64,000 bases of DNA from Thiomicrospira pelophila DSM 1534 (lineage in GTDB: Bacteria > Pseudomonadota > Gammaproteobacteria > Thiomicrospirales > Thiomicrospiraceae). This document shows positions 20,713 through 29,876 of this stretch, piece by piece (within the stretch, counting starts at the first letter, position 1; every line of letters starts with the position of its first letter). The stretch is taken from positions 310,001 through 374,000 of the forward strand of contig NZ_JOMR01000001.1 of the NCBI RefSeq assembly GCF_000711195.1, read 5' to 3'. Both the position numbers and the translations under genes were made by a program. The notes below the pieces were generated by a model. It was not told where the DNA came from, did not search any database, and saw only the letters and a program-made list of their open reading frames with translations.

Positions 20713-21921
20713 TTAACGAGCTTGCAGTCGGTTATGACGCGTGGCGCGCCAAATCGGCCATAGGCTAAACACAATGGTGGTGGATAAGGTGGCCACGAGC
20801 ACTTGTGTCCATTTGGGCAGATCAATTAACAAGTATAGCGTCGTGCCCATGCCAAATTGCGCCGCCCCTTGGGCGAAACGTTTGAGTTCGATGCCGTCCC
20901 CGATCCAGGCCACGAGCCCCAGCATAAGTGCGATGGCTAATAAGGTGGAGACGAGTAAAATTAAACCAATCTCATAGACAACCAGCAGGCGCAAACGCAG
21001 GGGTTTGATGCCTAGCGAATACAGAAGGTTAAACTCTTTTTGACGTTCGTAGAGCGACATCATTAAGGTATTGAGCATGCCTAGCATCATGAGCAATAAC
21101 ACAAAGCCTAGCCAAATCCAGATCATGTTTTCTGAGAGTTCTAAGGTGGCTTCTAAAATCGGTTGGCGTTGCCAAATGGTTTGCACACTTAGGTCAGGAA
21201 ACGCGGCTTGCAGGTTGGCGCTTAAAGTTTGAATGTCGAGTTTGTTGTCGGTGGCGGGCACGATGCCTATTTCGTGAAGGCCTTGTGGGATATTAAGCCA
21301 GTTGGCGGCGGTGTCGATCGGCATAAATACCAGGCTTTCTTCAATGCGTGGGTCGGCGTGTTTATAGAGACCTTGTATGGGTAGGCCGATTTCGGCTAAA
21401 CCGCCGCCATTTTTTTGCGCCATTAGTACCACGCGTCGATCAAGTTGTGTGGTTAAGCGTTTAGCCAGTTTTTCGCCGATCACCAGGCCTGGTACTTCGC
21501 GTTGATAGTCACCGGCTAGCATGGATTCGCTTAAGAAAGACAGGTTAGCTTCGGCTTTCGGATCGAAACCGACAATCATAACCGAGACGCTGTCGTATTC
21601 ACTTTGCATGGTGGCATTGACTCGTATACGTGGTGCAATTTGAAGGCCGGGTGTGCTTTCGAGTTGCTGTTTAAGCTGGGCATTAAAGTCGAAAAAGTGT
21701 TCAACTTCGGGTTCGTCAATGTAATCTGGATGGTGGATTTGAATGGGCTCGGCTAGGTTTTTATAGGTGGTTTCGAAAGTGCTTTTCATCCAGCCTTGCA
21801 AAAAGCTTTGAATCAGTAGCATGGTGAAAATGCCCAGCGTAAACACGCTGATTAACACGAGGGTTCGGCGTGCATTACGCCATAAGTTACGCCAGGCAAA
21901 AGTGGATAAACGCACGCTCAT
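20713..21921 (-). CDS. ABC transporter permease, FtsX/MacB-like (second of two)
   Basis: I choose ATG 21921, which overlaps the upstream permease stop as ATGA. The 402-residue product begins MSVRLSTFAWRNLWRNARRT. It has one N-terminal membrane span, a large periplasmic domain (about 45-270) and three C-terminal spans starting near IWIWLGFVLLLMM, the FtsX topology. LLYSLGIKPLRLRLLVVYE matches the conserved cytoplasmic coupling segment. It is paralogous to the neighbouring permease, and the two probably form a heterodimer with the ATPase. Confidence 0.9.
   Translation of the reverse strand: MSVRLSTFAWRNLWRNARRTLVLISVFTLGIFTMLLIQSFLQGWMKSTFETTYKNLAEPIQIHHPDYIDEPEVEHFFDFNAQLKQQLESTPGLQIAPRIRVNATMQSEYDSVSVMIVGFDPKAEANLSFLSESMLAGDYQREVPGLVIGEKLAKRLTTQLDRRVVLMAQKNGGGLAEIGLPIQGLYKHADPRIEESLVFMPIDTAANWLNIPQGLHEIGIVPATDNKLDIQTLSANLQAAFPDLSVQTIWQRQPILEATLELSENMIWIWLGFVLLLMMLGMLNTLMMSLYERQKEFNLLYSLGIKPLRLRLLVVYEIGLILLVSTLLAIALMLGLVAWIGDGIELKRFAQGAAQFGMGTTLYLLIDLPKWTQVLVATLSTTIVFSLWPIWRATRHNRLQAR
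21482..21493. repeat. ACCAGGCCTGGT palindrome, copy 11
   Basis: Exact copy in the periplasmic-domain codons of the second permease (Val-Pro-Gly-Leu-Val). Confidence 0.95.
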
Positions 21922-23150
21922 TTGGTTTGTCTCCCAGATAACGGATGCAGGCCGAAAATACGCCACACGACCATCGCGGACATCAGCCAAGTGCTTAACC
22001 ATAAAAAACCCGGTGCAAACCAAATCGCCATCATGGTTAGGTTCGGATAAGTAGTGGCATTCATGCCGTATTGGGCAAACATTTCTTCGGTGCCGGGAAT
22101 GGTAATGCCGGTTTGGTAAAAATACAGGGTAATTAAAATGCCCAGCGTGATGCCTAAAATCAAACCTAAACTTAAGGTTAGATGGGTTTCTATTTGGGTG
22201 AGCCAGGCGAGTTGTTTGCGTGATAAACCGAGTGATAACATCAAACCAAATTCGCGTTCGCGCTCTAATACCGACATAAGCAGCGTGTTAAATAGAATCA
22301 ATACGACGATAAATAAGATCGCCACATACCAGATAAAGCCGGAGTAATAATCTAAATCAATGCCCTGCGCGACGCCAGGCTGGAGCTCGCGCCAGTTGCG
22401 ATAAGTGATATTGTATTGCTCAGCGAGTGCACGTAATTGGGGTTCGAGTTGATTGATTTGTTGAAAAGGGTCGGTAATCAGAGCTAACTGATGCGCTTGA
22501 TTGGGCAACACAAATAAGGTTTGTGCATAATCAAACGGGATGAGTGCAAGTTGACGATCAAGATCGGGCGAGCCGGAATCAAAGATACCAACGAGGGTGA
22601 AAATGTCGGCGGCCAAGCTGCCGTCTTTATCTTGGCCAAGCAGCTGAATTTCGTCACCAATGCCTAAATTTAATCGTTGCGCTAAGGTTGTACCAATCAA
22701 CATGTGAGCTGAGTCGTCTTGTGTAAGAAAACGGCCTTGTTTAATTAGACTGGCGAGGCGCGAAATTTGAGGTTCGACTTGTGGTTGCACGCCTAAAACC
22801 ATCGACCCTTGGTTGCGATCGCCCGCACTCAATAAGCCAAATGCCTGAGTCCGATAACCTAGTGTTACCAGGCCTGGTAGTTGGTTGAGTTGGGCTTCTA
22901 ACTCGGGTTGGATTTCAAAACTATTTCGCAACGAGGGGGTGTCGAGATAGTCAGGATGTTGGAATTGAGCGTAGCCATCCAATAAACTCAAGGCGTTGAT
23001 TTTCATGCTGTCGTAAGAACCCAGCTGAAACGCAAGCATAAAAATAAATAACGCACTGGTAAGCGTCATGGCGAGCACGGTCATAACGGTACGTTTTGGA
23101 TGGCGCCAGAGGTTGCGCCAAGCGAGTTTGGTGAGAAAGCTCAATCCCAT
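21918..23150 (-). CDS. ABC transporter permease, FtsX/MacB-like (first of two)
   Basis: This 410-residue protein begins MGLSFLTKLAWRNLWRHPKRT, a typical FtsX-family N-terminus, then one span, a periplasmic domain and three C-terminal spans. FGLMLSLGLSRKQLAWLTQIE is the coupling-helix segment. It overlaps the next permease by 4 bp. A palindrome copy at 22867 encodes QLPGLVTLG in the periplasmic domain. It probably pairs with the second permease to make the membrane channel. Confidence 0.9.
   Translation of the reverse strand: MGLSFLTKLAWRNLWRHPKRTVMTVLAMTLTSALFIFMLAFQLGSYDSMKINALSLLDGYAQFQHPDYLDTPSLRNSFEIQPELEAQLNQLPGLVTLGYRTQAFGLLSAGDRNQGSMVLGVQPQVEPQISRLASLIKQGRFLTQDDSAHMLIGTTLAQRLNLGIGDEIQLLGQDKDGSLAADIFTLVGIFDSGSPDLDRQLALIPFDYAQTLFVLPNQAHQLALITDPFQQINQLEPQLRALAEQYNITYRNWRELQPGVAQGIDLDYYSGFIWYVAILFIVVLILFNTLLMSVLEREREFGLMLSLGLSRKQLAWLTQIETHLTLSLGLILGITLGILITLYFYQTGITIPGTEEMFAQYGMNATTYPNLTMMAIWFAPGFLWLSTWLMSAMVVWRIFGLHPLSGRQTK
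22867..22878. repeat. ACCAGGCCTGGT palindrome, copy 12
   Basis: Exact copy in the first permease gene, again read as Pro-Gly-Leu-Val. Confidence 0.95.
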
Positions 23151-23275
23151 TTTTTATCCTAAATACTTGACCGGGAGTTTAATTCGTTTTCAAAAGCATA
23201 AAAAGCACACGTGCAGGCTGAGTATTTTTTGCTATGATAACTCACGATGTTCTACAACCTTATGGAGAGTATAGT

Positions 23276-23614
23276 ATGGAAACAAATTTTTTGACCGATT
23301 TTTTGGTCATGCTTTCAGGCTGGGTGCGCCCATATATGGGTGAAATTGGTTTTGCTATGATGGCAACTTTGTTAGTCATTTATGGCGACGATTTAACCTC
23401 AATTTTGAAAAAACAAATCGGTGGACTGCATTTCTTTTTGCGTCTGACCGTGTTTATTTTGTTTTGTGCGTTTGGCTTTGCCTTACTTGCCAATTATCTT
23501 ACGCCGATGCTGATTGATTTGTTAGCGAGCACGGGGGATGTTTGGTTGGGTGTCGCTGTGATCGGACTTTTCTATATTATCGGACTACTAGCTCAGCGTC
23601 GTGGTGCGATTTAA
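23276..23614 (+). CDS. DUF3392-like small inner-membrane protein
   Basis: ATG 23276 follows GGAGA at 23264-23268. The frame stays open upstream to 23234 but without a better ribosome site. The 112-residue product has three predicted membrane spans and the segment MATLLVIYGDDLTSILKKQIG, followed by FCAFGFALLANYLTP and a final GLLAQRRGAI, the pattern of DUF3392 proteins. It sits antisense inside the minus-strand ABC cluster, between the LolA-like gene and the permeases. Function is unknown. Confidence 0.75.
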   Translation: METNFLTDFLVMLSGWVRPYMGEIGFAMMATLLVIYGDDLTSILKKQIGGLHFFLRLTVFILFCAFGFALLANYLTPMLIDLLASTGDVWLGVAVIGLFYIIGLLAQRRGAI

Positions 23615-23634
23615 TTAAGTTTTGATATGGCTCT

Positions 23635-24393
23635 TCAGGGCTTCCACGGTCGGGGGCGCTGAAGATTGGCTAGGGTGAATAAATAGTCTGGCAAATCAAT
23701 ATTAATCATCACCTGGCTGGTGCGGATTTCGGTCCACTGGTCTGGTTTGTCCGCATTGGTAATACGCATCACGGTTGGAAACGGCCGCCCATCTATGTCT
23801 TCAATTTTAAGCGTTTGTAAACGTTTCACTTCTTGCATAGACTGATCATAAAACACGTTTTCTAACATGACATAATCCCCACGAATTTTGGCGACTTCTT
23901 TGCCCCAGACTACGGGCGCATTCGCCTTGGGAATGGCTTCGATAATATAAACCTCAAAGCCGTCTTGTTGGCGTGTTTCCAATAATGTGTGCGTGTAGTT
24001 ATCTAGGGTTTGGTCGGAGCGTGCTAAATCGTTATAAGAAAAGTCTGATCCCATCCATGACTGAGTCATCATGCTGGCGGGTAATTTGGTGACGCGATTA
24101 AGCTTGGGGGTAAAAATCCACATTTCGTTATCAAGTTTAAGCGTAGCGTTGTCGGCATCCCGCGGTGGATACACAAATCGAATCAACGAGTCTTTCATTC
24201 CACGAGTCCAGCCTTCTAAACGCATTTCGCGTTGCCACTCAGGCCGATGTATGATCATTTCGGTGACGCTATAGGAAGTATCCCCGCGCCATAAGTCTAG
24301 TGACGCTTCGATAATCTCCGCTGCGGTTTTGGATTGGCCCAGTACCAGGCCTGGTAATAAGCTGAGGATGAAACTGAATAACACTATTCGCAT
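23635..24393 (-). CDS. Outer-membrane lipoprotein-sorting (LolA-like) protein
   Basis: This 252-residue protein has an N-terminal signal peptide (VLFSFILSLLPGLVLGQS) and a LolA/LppX-like fold pattern. SYSVTEMIIHRPEWQREMRLEGWTRG is followed by MWIFTPKLNRVTKLPASMM and SWMGSDFSYNDLARSD, typical of the outer membrane lipoprotein-sorting family found beside MacB-like ABC genes. It probably carries a hydrophobic substrate across the periplasm for the ABC system downstream. A palindrome copy lies within the signal-peptide codons. Confidence 0.85.
   Translation of the reverse strand: MRIVLFSFILSLLPGLVLGQSKTAAEIIEASLDLWRGDTSYSVTEMIIHRPEWQREMRLEGWTRGMKDSLIRFVYPPRDADNATLKLDNEMWIFTPKLNRVTKLPASMMTQSWMGSDFSYNDLARSDQTLDNYTHTLLETRQQDGFEVYIIEAIPKANAPVVWGKEVAKIRGDYVMLENVFYDQSMQEVKRLQTLKIEDIDGRPFPTVMRITNADKPDQWTEIRTSQVMINIDLPDYLFTLANLQRPRPWKP
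24344..24355. repeat. ACCAGGCCTGGT palindrome, copy 13
   Basis: Exact copy in the signal-peptide codons of the LolA-like gene. It is the last copy before the repeat-free stretch that runs to 48512. Confidence 0.95.
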
Positions 24394-24416
24394 GGCTGGA
24401 TTCCTTAGCTAACGGC

Positions 24417-24740
24417 TTAACAAGTTTCGCAAGCCGACAGTTTTAAACGTGCTAAGTCGGCTTGTAATTCGGTAATTTGGGTTAAATCAATCGCCGATAA
24501 AAGGGGGGCGGCGGCCGGTAACAAGCGATAATGTGCCCATGTCCCCTTCTTTTCGGCCATTACCAGGTCGGCATCACGCAAAATGGCTAAGTGGCGCGAG
24601 ACAAAGCTTTGACCAAAATCCAACACACGCATGACTTCACAGACACATAATGAGTCTTGTTGACTTAGCAGATTAACAATACGCAAACGTGCTGGGTGAC
24701 CAAGGGCTTTGTATTGGTTTGAAGCGTGATCCAATGTCAT
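24417..24740 (-). CDS. ArsR-family transcriptional regulator
   Basis: This 107-residue winged-helix protein has LGHPARLRIVNLL and the recognition-helix segment FGQSFVSRHLAILRDADLV. It carries CVCE in DSLCVCEVMRVL, the ELCVCDL-like position used for As/Cd/Pb sensing in ArsR/CadC proteins, and a C-terminal CETC. This points to a thiol-based metal or redox ligand. It is the first gene of the minus-strand ABC cluster, 23 bp from the LolA-like gene, so it probably controls that operon. Confidence 0.88.
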   Translation of the reverse strand: MTLDHASNQYKALGHPARLRIVNLLSQQDSLCVCEVMRVLDFGQSFVSRHLAILRDADLVMAEKKGTWAHYRLLPAAAPLLSAIDLTQITELQADLARLKLSACETC

Positions 24741-24975
24741 TGTTTTAACTCATGTAAATGAAAGTAGCTGAAAACGTTAAGTGACATTATACACTCCGAG
24801 ATTATTGAGGAATAATTCGACCTAGGTTTTCTTTAATCAAGTTTAAAGCTAAACCTTAGTATATAACTGGGTTATTAGTTAGTTCTATATGCCAATTATA
24901 ATATTCAGCGCGCGAACTATCAGGTTGTTGCATAGAATGAATTCGCTTTAAAAATAACAATAGGAGTTTACAAGC

Positions 24976-25425
24976 ATGAAGAAATTACTAGCTGGCATCG
25001 CTACCTTATGGATTATGGCCTTTAGTGCCCAGGCAGAGTATGTTAAGCCAAATATTACACATGAGCCTTATGGTAACCAGAAAGTTGTTTACCAGATGAA
25101 CACCAGCAACGTGGATATGCAGGTGCAGATCTTACGTAACATCAATAACCATGTTAGAGCTGTAGGTGCAGATAATATGGATTTGAAAGTGGTGGTATTT
25201 GCTGGTGGTATGTCGGCGCTAGAAACGACAAAACCAGAAATTGTATCGGCGATTGACAACTTGCGTTCGCAAGGTGTGGGTTTTTCGATTTGCAACAATA
25301 CGCTGAAGGCCCGTAATGTTGATTGGCGTACATTAAAAGATGTTAAAGAAACTGATGTTGTGCCAGCGGGTGTGGCCGAACTGGCTTACCTACAAGGTAA
25401 GGGCTATATTTACGTTAGACCTTAA
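24976..25425 (+). CDS. Secreted DsrE/DsrF-like protein
   Basis: The 149-residue protein has a signal peptide (about 1-20, ending FSAQA-E). A DsrE-fold domain follows: KVVYQMNTSNVDMQVQILRNINNHV, then LKVVVFAGGMSAL and a Cys in GVGFSICNNTLKAR. Periplasmic DsrE-like proteins are common in sulfur-oxidising bacteria, where the Cys may carry sulfane sulfur. That role is inferred. The start has AGGAG upstream at 24962-24966. The gene is monocistronic and followed by a hairpin terminator. Confidence 0.85.
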   Translation: MKKLLAGIATLWIMAFSAQAEYVKPNITHEPYGNQKVVYQMNTSNVDMQVQILRNINNHVRAVGADNMDLKVVVFAGGMSALETTKPEIVSAIDNLRSQGVGFSICNNTLKARNVDWRTLKDVKETDVVPAGVAELAYLQGKGYIYVRP

Positions 25426-25444
25426 TCGATAGGGTTGAATGATT

Positions 25445-25471
25445 AAGTGCACAACGCAGTTGTGCACTTTT
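25445..25471 (+). terminator. Hairpin terminator after the DsrE-like gene
   Basis: AAGTGCACAAC (25445-25455) pairs perfectly with GTTGTGCACTT (25459-25469) around a GCA loop, with a short T-run. The short U-tract makes termination moderate rather than strong. Confidence 0.75.
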
Positions 25472-25517
25472 GTAATCAAACTCGATTTTTCTCATTAAAC
25501 ATTCGTTATTTTCTTAT

Positions 25518-25868
25518 TTATACTAATTTGGGCGCATCGTAATTTTCTGGCTCATCAGTATAAACGCACACATTCCATTTAGCCGCGAGACCGGTTTCCG
25601 AGACACAGTAGGTTTGGAAGAAATTCACGATTTCTGGACGCTGACAGTGGGCTTCGAAATGTGCCATGCTTTGCCAAATCTCATTAAATACCAATGGAAA
25701 GCTTTCACCATCCGCAAACGGGCTAGAAATTTGTCGGGTTACGCGATACTGGATGCAGCCATCTTCGCGCAGGGTGTTAGGCTCTAGAGACTGCAAAATC
25801 TTAAATAATTCGGGCTCTTTACCTTTCTTAGGTAAAAACTGCGCTAAACAGTAGACTTTTTTTGACAT
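25518..25868 (-). CDS. Antibiotic biosynthesis monooxygenase (ABM)-like domain protein
   Basis: ATG 25868 is preferred over 25874 because AGGA lies at the right spacing. The 116-residue single-domain protein has KVYCLAQFLPKKGKEPELFKIL, EDGCIQYRV and FNEIWQSMAHFEAH, the ABM/YgiN dimeric alpha-beta barrel pattern. Such proteins are small oxygenases or quinol-related enzymes, and the substrate here is unknown. Confidence 0.8.
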   Translation of the reverse strand: MSKKVYCLAQFLPKKGKEPELFKILQSLEPNTLREDGCIQYRVTRQISSPFADGESFPLVFNEIWQSMAHFEAHCQRPEIVNFFQTYCVSETGLAAKWNVCVYTDEPENYDAPKLV

Positions 25869-25909
25869 ATACATTCCTAAGTTTGGATTATTAACATGCG
25901 GGTCTGGTG

Positions 25910-26905
25910 CTAATAACGTAATGAGTAAGTGAGGGCACCAAATGAGTCGATGCGACCTTGGGTATCGAATTCTGGTGTGCGAAATACATGAGTGTAACTT
26001 AAACGAGAACTTTCCCAGTCGACAATGACACCAAACTGTAAATCAGCGACTAGTGGGTTTTTATTAACTCGACGGCTGTCGACAAAGGTATTACCGTCTA
26101 AGAAAATATTTTTTGCCACCAAACGTGTTTCAATGCCAGCAAACCAGTAGTGGTTGAAGTTTTTATGATGTGAAAAGTCGGTGACGGTTGGTAGGCCATG
26201 TTGTACACGTGGGGGGCCATAATCAAATGGTAGGTTTTCGCCAAACCTTAGCGTTATACCTCCATTGGCGTAGGTATAGATGTTACCAAGCGTAAAGCCC
26301 ACGTGAGGAGTGTAATCGAGTTGGTGGTCATTAACCTGTGTGCGGCTCAAACCACGCCAGTTTCGCTGGAACATTAGATTTAGACCAAGTTCGTCTTCGA
26401 GTTGCTTATCCCATCCCATGGGCTGGGGTGAGCTAATTAAATCATGAAATGCTGTTTGTGTTTCGCCGGCTAAAGATGATGGTCCAACTACTCCGATGGT
26501 TAAGCTCAAAATATCTAACTGTTGATCTTGCTCTGCAATTAATCCAATTGAACCATATAGCCAACCGGCATAAGGGCGGTCATTTATGTCTGGATCAGTA
26601 TCACGTGTATGTCTTGGGGTGAACATACTTTGGCCAATTGCATAACCATGGCGAATAGTTTGTTTTTCAGGAAACCAGGGCACAAAACGGGCGACATTGG
26701 CAGCCCAATTAGGCGTGGGACTATTCGTACCTGAAACCCATGCAAAACGTAAACCATTGGTGTAATGACCATCTGATCCGGAAAAAAAATCATTTTCTTG
26801 TGTAAAGCTAATACTGTTTTGTTGTGTAGCATGTGTGCTGGGTATAAAAGAGAGCAGCAAGCCGATTAGCATGAGTGTATTAACGAGTTTTGCTCTTAGA
26901 TACAT
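25910..26905 (-). CDS. LpxR-like lipid A deacylase family outer-membrane protein (DUF2219)
   Basis: The 331-residue protein has a signal peptide (about 1-26) and the LpxR/DUF2219 N-terminal signature FTQENDFFSGSDGHYTNGLRFAW. The segment DINDRPYAGWLYG is also conserved, and the protein ends in an aromatic residue after LTYSLRY as a barrel should. Salmonella LpxR removes the 3'-acyloxyacyl group of lipid A in a calcium-dependent way. The window also carries Kdo-modifying genes, so LPS remodelling is a shared theme. Confidence 0.85.
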   Translation of the reverse strand: MYLRAKLVNTLMLIGLLLSFIPSTHATQQNSISFTQENDFFSGSDGHYTNGLRFAWVSGTNSPTPNWAANVARFVPWFPEKQTIRHGYAIGQSMFTPRHTRDTDPDINDRPYAGWLYGSIGLIAEQDQQLDILSLTIGVVGPSSLAGETQTAFHDLISSPQPMGWDKQLEDELGLNLMFQRNWRGLSRTQVNDHQLDYTPHVGFTLGNIYTYANGGITLRFGENLPFDYGPPRVQHGLPTVTDFSHHKNFNHYWFAGIETRLVAKNIFLDGNTFVDSRRVNKNPLVADLQFGVIVDWESSRLSYTHVFRTPEFDTQGRIDSFGALTYSLRY

Positions 26906-27084
26906 TGTTCACGAACCCTCTTGGTTACAACTTGGTGCTCTCGGTCTGAAAAGAAGTGTCGAGATGGGCCGATAATAGAAAAAATAAATAAAACGTATTT
27001 TACTGACTTTTATAGTTTAATTGATTTTTTTTGGGGTGTGACTGGTCTTTAATTTGTTCGCAGTATTTTGTGAGGGGCTCAAAT

Positions 27085-27107
27085 AAAAAAGGGCGGAAAA
27101 TCCGCCC
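27085..27107 (-). terminator. Terminator downstream of sodB
   Basis: GGGCGGA (27091-27097) and TCCGCCC (27101-27107) form a stem with an AAA loop. On the minus strand it is followed by six Ts, ending sodB transcription. Confidence 0.88.
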
Positions 27108-27142
27108 CCTGCTAAGGTTAAGTAGTTAGCTGCGAAATACAA

Positions 27143-27751
27143 TTACTTGTAGTTTTGATAAAGCTCAGATACTTTATTCCAATTAACCACGTCCCACCAT
27201 GCATTGATATAGTCAGGGCGACGGTTCTGGTAACGCAAGTAATAAGCGTGTTCCCAAACATCAAGACCTAAAATTGGTGAACCTTTCACTTCGGCCACAT
27301 CCATTAATGGGTTGTCTTGATTAGGTGTAGAAGTAATTTGTAACTTGCCTTCACCATTTACAATCAACCAAGCCCAACCAGAACCAAATCGAGTTAAGCC
27401 AGCTTGCGTAAATTGTGTTTTGAATGTATCAAAATCACCAAAGGTAGATTTGATTTGGTCAGCTAATTCGCCTTGTGGCGCGCCCATGCTGTCAGCCGTC
27501 ATAAGTTCCCAGAAGAAACTGTGGTTCCAGTGACCGCCGCCATTGTTGCGAACAGCTGGTGAAGTTGAGCCGGCATTTTTAACCAAGTCAATTAAGTCTT
27601 TGTCTTCGTTTTCGGTACCAGCTACAGCATTATTTAAATTGGTGATATAGGTTTGATGGTGTTTAGTGTGGTGGATTTCCATAGTTTGGGCATCAACGGC
27701 CACTTCCAACGCATTATAGTCATATCCAAGATCAGGTAGAGTAAAGCTCAT
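27143..27751 (-). CDS. sodB: Superoxide dismutase, Fe/Mn family (probably Fe)
   Basis: ATG 27751 follows GGGAGCACCT, giving 202 residues starting [17 protein letters not shown]. The frame is open further upstream but without support. Metal ligands lie in [24 protein letters not shown] and [16 protein letters not shown]. The [12 protein letters not shown]-type position reads [16 protein letters not shown], as in Fe-SODs. It dismutates superoxide in the cytosol. It is divergent from cbbL, separated by a 301-bp intergenic region. Confidence 0.93.
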   Translation of the reverse strand: MSFTLPDLGYDYNALEVAVDAQTMEIHHTKHHQTYITNLNNAVAGTENEDKDLIDLVKNAGSTSPAVRNNGGGHWNHSFFWELMTADSMGAPQGELADQIKSTFGDFDTFKTQFTQAGLTRFGSGWAWLIVNGEGKLQITSTPNQDNPLMDVAEVKGSPILGLDVWEHAYYLRYQNRRPDYINAWWDVVNWNKVSELYQNYK

Positions 27752-28052
27752 AGGTGCTCCCTTTTTATAGGTGTAAAAAATATTAATAATCAATTTTATA
27801 TGTTCGGTTATTGTAACTTGGAAATGACTAGGATGAAAGGTTGACTTAAATAGAAGGTTATTTAGGTGAAGTTTTTTAAAGTACTTGTTTAATAAATGAT
27901 ATTTTGGTAATTTGGTATGATCTTATTCAAGCCATAACCCATAGATTAAGTTTAATGGGATGTATCGATTATTCCAATTGGTCAATATGGGTTGGTTTGG
28001 TTAATATATATAGTGAGTTCGTAACAACCTTTAAATTAGAGGTAATTTAAGT
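27752..28052. promoter_or_regulatory. Divergent sodB-cbbL intergenic control region
   Basis: This 301-bp AT-rich gap must hold the promoters of sodB (minus strand) and of the carboxysome operon. A palindrome CCAATTGG lies at 27974-27981. TTGGTC (27978-27983) and TTAATA (28001-28006), 17 bp apart, are a possible but weak -35/-10 pair. I see no definite CbbR operator. AGAGG at 28038-28042 is the cbbL ribosome site. Confidence 0.45.
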
Positions 28053-29465
28053 ATGGCAAATCAATCATTTAATGCTGGTGTACAGGATTATAAGCTGACC
28101 TATTGGACACCAGACTACACTCCGCTAGACACAGATCTATTGGCGTGTTTTAAAGTTATTCCACAAGCTGGCGTTCCGCGCGAAGAAGCTGCAGCGGCTG
28201 TAGCGGCTGAATCTTCAACTGGTACTTGGACAACTGTATGGACTGACCTGTTGACAGACATGGAGTTCTACAAAGGTCGTTGTTACAGAATTGAAGAGGT
28301 TCCTGGTAATAAAGATGCGTTCTATGCGTTTATCGCTTACCCATTAGACCTTTTCGAAGAAGGTTCTGTTGTAAACGTATTGACTTCATTGGTTGGTAAC
28401 GTATTCGGCTTTAAAGCTGTTCGTTCACTACGTCTTGAAGATATCCGTTTCCCAGTAGCTTACATCAAAACATGTGGCGGCCCACCCTCTGGTATTCAGG
28501 TTGAGCGTGACAAGTTGAACAAGTATGGTCGTCCTATGTTGGGTTGTACTATCAAGCCTAAGCTTGGTTTGTCTGCTAAAAACTACGGTCGTGCTGTTTA
28601 CGAATGTTTGCGTGGTGGTCTAGATTTAACAAAAGATGATGAAAACATCAACTCACAGCCGTTCCAGCGCTGGAGAGATCGTTTCTCTTTTGTTGCTGAT
28701 GCAATCAACAAAGCAGAAGCTGAAACTGGTGAAGTAAAAGGGCATTACTTAAACGTAACAGCCGCTACTTGTGAAGACATGATGGAGCGTGCGGAGTACG
28801 CGAAAGAGTTAGGCGTGCGTATCGTTATGCATGACTTCTTGACTGGTGGTTTCTCGGCTAACACGTCTTTGGCTAACTGGTGTCGTAAAAACGGTATGTT
28901 GTTACACATTCACCGTGCAATGCACGCTGTAATTGACCGTAACCCTAACCATGGTATTCACTTCCGCGTATTGGCAAAATGTTTACGTTTGTCTGGTGGT
29001 GACCATCTTCATACTGGTACTGTTGTTGGTAAATTGGAAGGTGACCGTGCTTCTACTTTAGGTTTTGTTGATCAGTTGCGTGAAGCATTTGTTCCTGAAG
29101 ATCGTTCACGTGGTATTTTCTTCGATCAAGACTGGGCTTCTATGCCTGGTGTATTTGCGGTTGCTTCTGGTGGTATTCACGTATGGCATATGCCAGCGTT
29201 GGTAAACATCTTTGGTGATGACTCAGTTCTTCAGTTTGGTGGTGGTACGCAAGGTCACCCAGGCGGTAACGCAGCTGGTGCCGCGGCTAACCGTGTTGCT
29301 TTGGAAGCCTGTGTTAAAGCCCGTAATGAAGGTCGTGAACTAGAGCGTGAAGGTGGAGACATTCTTCGTGAAGCAGCTCGTCATAGCCCAGAGCTAGCAG
29401 TTGCACTAGAGACTTGGAAAGAAATTAAGTTTGAGTTCGACACTGTCGATAAGCTTGACTCTTAA
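28053..29465 (+). CDS. cbbL: Form I RuBisCO large subunit, carboxysomal type (form IA)
   Basis: At 470 residues this is a full-length form I large chain. The carbamylated lysine lies in [17 protein letters not shown], with [18 protein letters not shown], the catalytic HIHRAMHAV and loop 6 in [10 protein letters not shown]. It fixes CO2 onto RuBP. Direct linkage to cbbS, csoS2 and csoS4/csoS1 identifies it as the alpha-carboxysome enzyme. The window holds a second, unrelated RuBisCO (cbbM at 61500), so the organism can switch between high- and low-CO2 enzymes. Confidence 0.98.
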   Translation: MANQSFNAGVQDYKLTYWTPDYTPLDTDLLACFKVIPQAGVPREEAAAAVAAESSTGTWTTVWTDLLTDMEFYKGRCYRIEEVPGNKDAFYAFIAYPLDLFEEGSVVNVLTSLVGNVFGFKAVRSLRLEDIRFPVAYIKTCGGPPSGIQVERDKLNKYGRPMLGCTIKPKLGLSAKNYGRAVYECLRGGLDLTKDDENINSQPFQRWRDRFSFVADAINKAEAETGEVKGHYLNVTAATCEDMMERAEYAKELGVRIVMHDFLTGGFSANTSLANWCRKNGMLLHIHRAMHAVIDRNPNHGIHFRVLAKCLRLSGGDHLHTGTVVGKLEGDRASTLGFVDQLREAFVPEDRSRGIFFDQDWASMPGVFAVASGGIHVWHMPALVNIFGDDSVLQFGGGTQGHPGGNAAGAAANRVALEACVKARNEGRELEREGGDILREAARHSPELAVALETWKEIKFEFDTVDKLDS

Positions 29466-29501
29466 TTTTTAACCAATTTAATTTAGATTAAGGAGAATTC
29501 T

Positions 29502-29846
29502 ATGTCAGTAATGGCTTCAGGTGATTTCCGCACAACGCGCACCTATGAAACTTTTTCGTTCTTGCCACCTTTAACTCAAGACGAAATTTACGATCAAATC
29601 GTTTATATCATTAACCAAGGCTGGACAGTTGGTCTAGAGCATGACACTCCTGAAAATGGTGGAGAAAGCTATTGGGGTATGTGGAAACTGCCTTTCTTCG
29701 GCATGCGCAACCCTGATCAAGTTCTAGCTGAGCTTGAAGAGTGTAAACGTGCTTACCCTGATCACTTGATCCGTATGGTTGGTTATGACAACTATGCTCA
29801 GTGCAAAGGTCACGAGTTTGTTGTTTACCGTCCACGTGGTCTGTAA
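29502..29846 (+). CDS. cbbS: Form I RuBisCO small subunit
   Basis: The 114-residue small chain starts after AAGGAGAATTCT and shows [27 protein letters not shown]. The family-conserved [11 protein letters not shown] and GYDNYAQC segments follow. It caps the L8 core to form L8S8 and, with cbbL, provides the groove bound by the CsoS2 N-terminal repeats. It lies 36 bp after cbbL and 30 bp before csoS2, consistent with one operon. Confidence 0.98.
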   Translation: MSVMASGDFRTTRTYETFSFLPPLTQDEIYDQIVYIINQGWTVGLEHDTPENGGESYWGMWKLPFFGMRNPDQVLAELEECKRAYPDHLIRMVGYDNYAQCKGHEFVVYRPRGL

Positions 29847-29876
29847 TTAGAAAGGCCAACTCTTAGGAGGCTATGC

